A stretch of 64,000 bases of DNA from assembly GCA_034687125.1 (NCBI GenBank), contig JAQGBZ010000024.1, positions 62,001 to 126,000 of the forward strand. The letters run 5' to 3'. The notes beneath the pieces are model-generated. The model saw nothing but the letters and a program-made list of their open reading frames with translations, was not told where the DNA came from and searched no databases. Positions 63,070 to 64,000 of the stretch are shown piece after piece; the stretch's first letter is position 1, and each line of letters opens with the position of its first letter. A program made the translations under genes and the position numbers. The DNA is from Neelides folsomi (Eukaryota > Arthropoda > Collembola > Neelipleona > Neelidae).

Positions 63070-64000
63070 TCACAAATAGCTCAATTGGAATTTGATATTT
63101 GGATCCAGATAGGATTACCAGCTAAAAGAATCAATACGGCTTTTGGACTTTTCTGTTCCTTCCTTTGTGTTCCTCCTGGTACATTCGAGACTTTAAAGAA
63201 CTACTTTAATTGGATCTTGTGGCATTTATGGTTAAACGTATTAATTATACACGTCTTTATGATTGGATATCAAGTTTGTTATGAAATTATACACATTTTC
63301 TCAAGGTCATAGAAGTTGAAAATATGGTTGGATATTGAAGATAATGTAAATGTAAGGCAGCAGGGGAGTCTTTTAATTATTTAGCATTAAAAGGTACATA
63401 TTGAGATAGACAATAGACACAAAAGAGGCGAGTATGTAAATGTACGCATATCAAATCAGAAACGCTAAATAATTTATTTAAGCAAGTATACCATACAAGT
63501 ATACATACATTTATTCAATAAATTAGTCTATTCGGGGAAATGAATGGACTCAAGAAATTAATTGAGATTCAACAATATTAAATTGTGTATAAGTCTTGAG
63601 GAATATAAAATTCTTAAATAATGTATATATGCAATTGATATACAAATATTCTTTTTATTGAATATGTGTGAGTTGTATTTACGTACAACAATATACCTGG
63701 TCTATAACATCTCCATTAAGTAGGTTAAGAGTAAATGGCAATGGTCAACTGGCCAGTAGATTAGTGAAAGGAATAAACGTGTTCAAAGGGCAACTTTTTT
63801 CACTTTGATTCCACGAAGTCCATAATACTCGAATTTTTTTATATTATTTGATCTTCTATAAAACTGTTTTCCTATTCTCAATTCTCACTATTTAAGAAAA
63901 CTCAATAGACACTCAACAACAACTTGATACAATAATCTTGTAATCTGCTAAACAGTAGAGTTGTCAATTCATATTCACACTTACTTTAAAAACCTATCAC
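63070..64000. other. right end of window, no gene seen
   Basis: AT-rich sequence upstream of the minus-strand membrane protein gene. Its promoter and possibly a first exon should lie here or beyond the window edge. An open + strand frame over 62875-63312 is mostly the antisense of the gene's exon and is not supported. Confidence 0.5.

Noticed and set aside
62875-63312. 145-codon plus-strand frame
   Set aside because: Its first half is antisense to the membrane protein exon, whose splice-joined, cysteine-patterned product is far better supported.
1-64000. Virus-like elements, LTRs, LINE reverse transcriptase, CRISPR arrays, rRNA
   Set aside because: No long terminal repeats, polymerase or transposase motifs, spaced direct repeats or rRNA-like sequence were seen on either strand; decayed copies below what the eye can detect cannot be excluded.

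Overview
The window looks like nuclear DNA of an arthropod: AT-rich, small GT-AG introns in most genes, and protein-coding genes whose closest recognisable relatives are animal and, for one, specifically arthropod (an NPLP1-type neuropeptide precursor). A crustacean, possibly a copepod, is my guess, but this rests only on general texture and no marker here proves it. I see no operons, no virus-like elements and no CRISPR; the only mobile-element traces are two short, TA-flanked inverted-repeat elements.

Layout. 0.45-2.4 kb (-): a carotenoid cleavage oxygenase of the BCO/NinaB/RPE65 family with all four iron-binding histidines. 2.4-6.6 kb: gene-poor, with a small MITE-like element. 6.7-9.7 kb (+): a three-coding-exon neuropeptide precursor of the NPLP1 type with several dibasic-bounded peptides of the '(H/F)-(V/I/L)-G-(S/A)-(L/M/I)-A-R' kind. 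9.7-11.9 kb: AT-rich spacer with a 658-bp foldback element. 11.9-14.1 kb (-): a complete seven-exon OTUD3 deubiquitinase. 15.4-55.1 kb (+): the sprint/RIN-family Rab5 guanine nucleotide exchange factor (SH2, proline-rich, VPS9 and RA domains). Twelve exons between 43.5 and 55.1 kb are solid; a further upstream coding exon at 15.5 kb is phase-compatible and would make a first intron of nearly 28 kb. 57.1-57.7 kb (-): SNRPG, the spliceosomal Sm-G protein, four exons. 58.1-61.3 kb (+): KANL2/NSL2, a subunit of the NSL histone acetyltransferase complex, seven exons, head-to-head with SNRPG. 62.0-63.0 kb (-): an uncharacterised single-pass membrane protein with a cysteine-rich outer domain.

The genes do not form one pathway. 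SNRPG and KANL2 are housekeeping genes that probably share a divergent promoter; NPLP1 and sprint are likely neural and both sit in long non-coding surroundings. The most striking large-scale feature is the 16-49 kb block, visibly richer in G+C and in GA/CT-rich strings than the flanking AT-rich DNA, without convincing exons or repeats; it is best read as a large intron that may be dense in regulatory sequence. All exon joins below were worked out by hand from splice sites and reading phase; each reconstructed CDS is an exact multiple of three.
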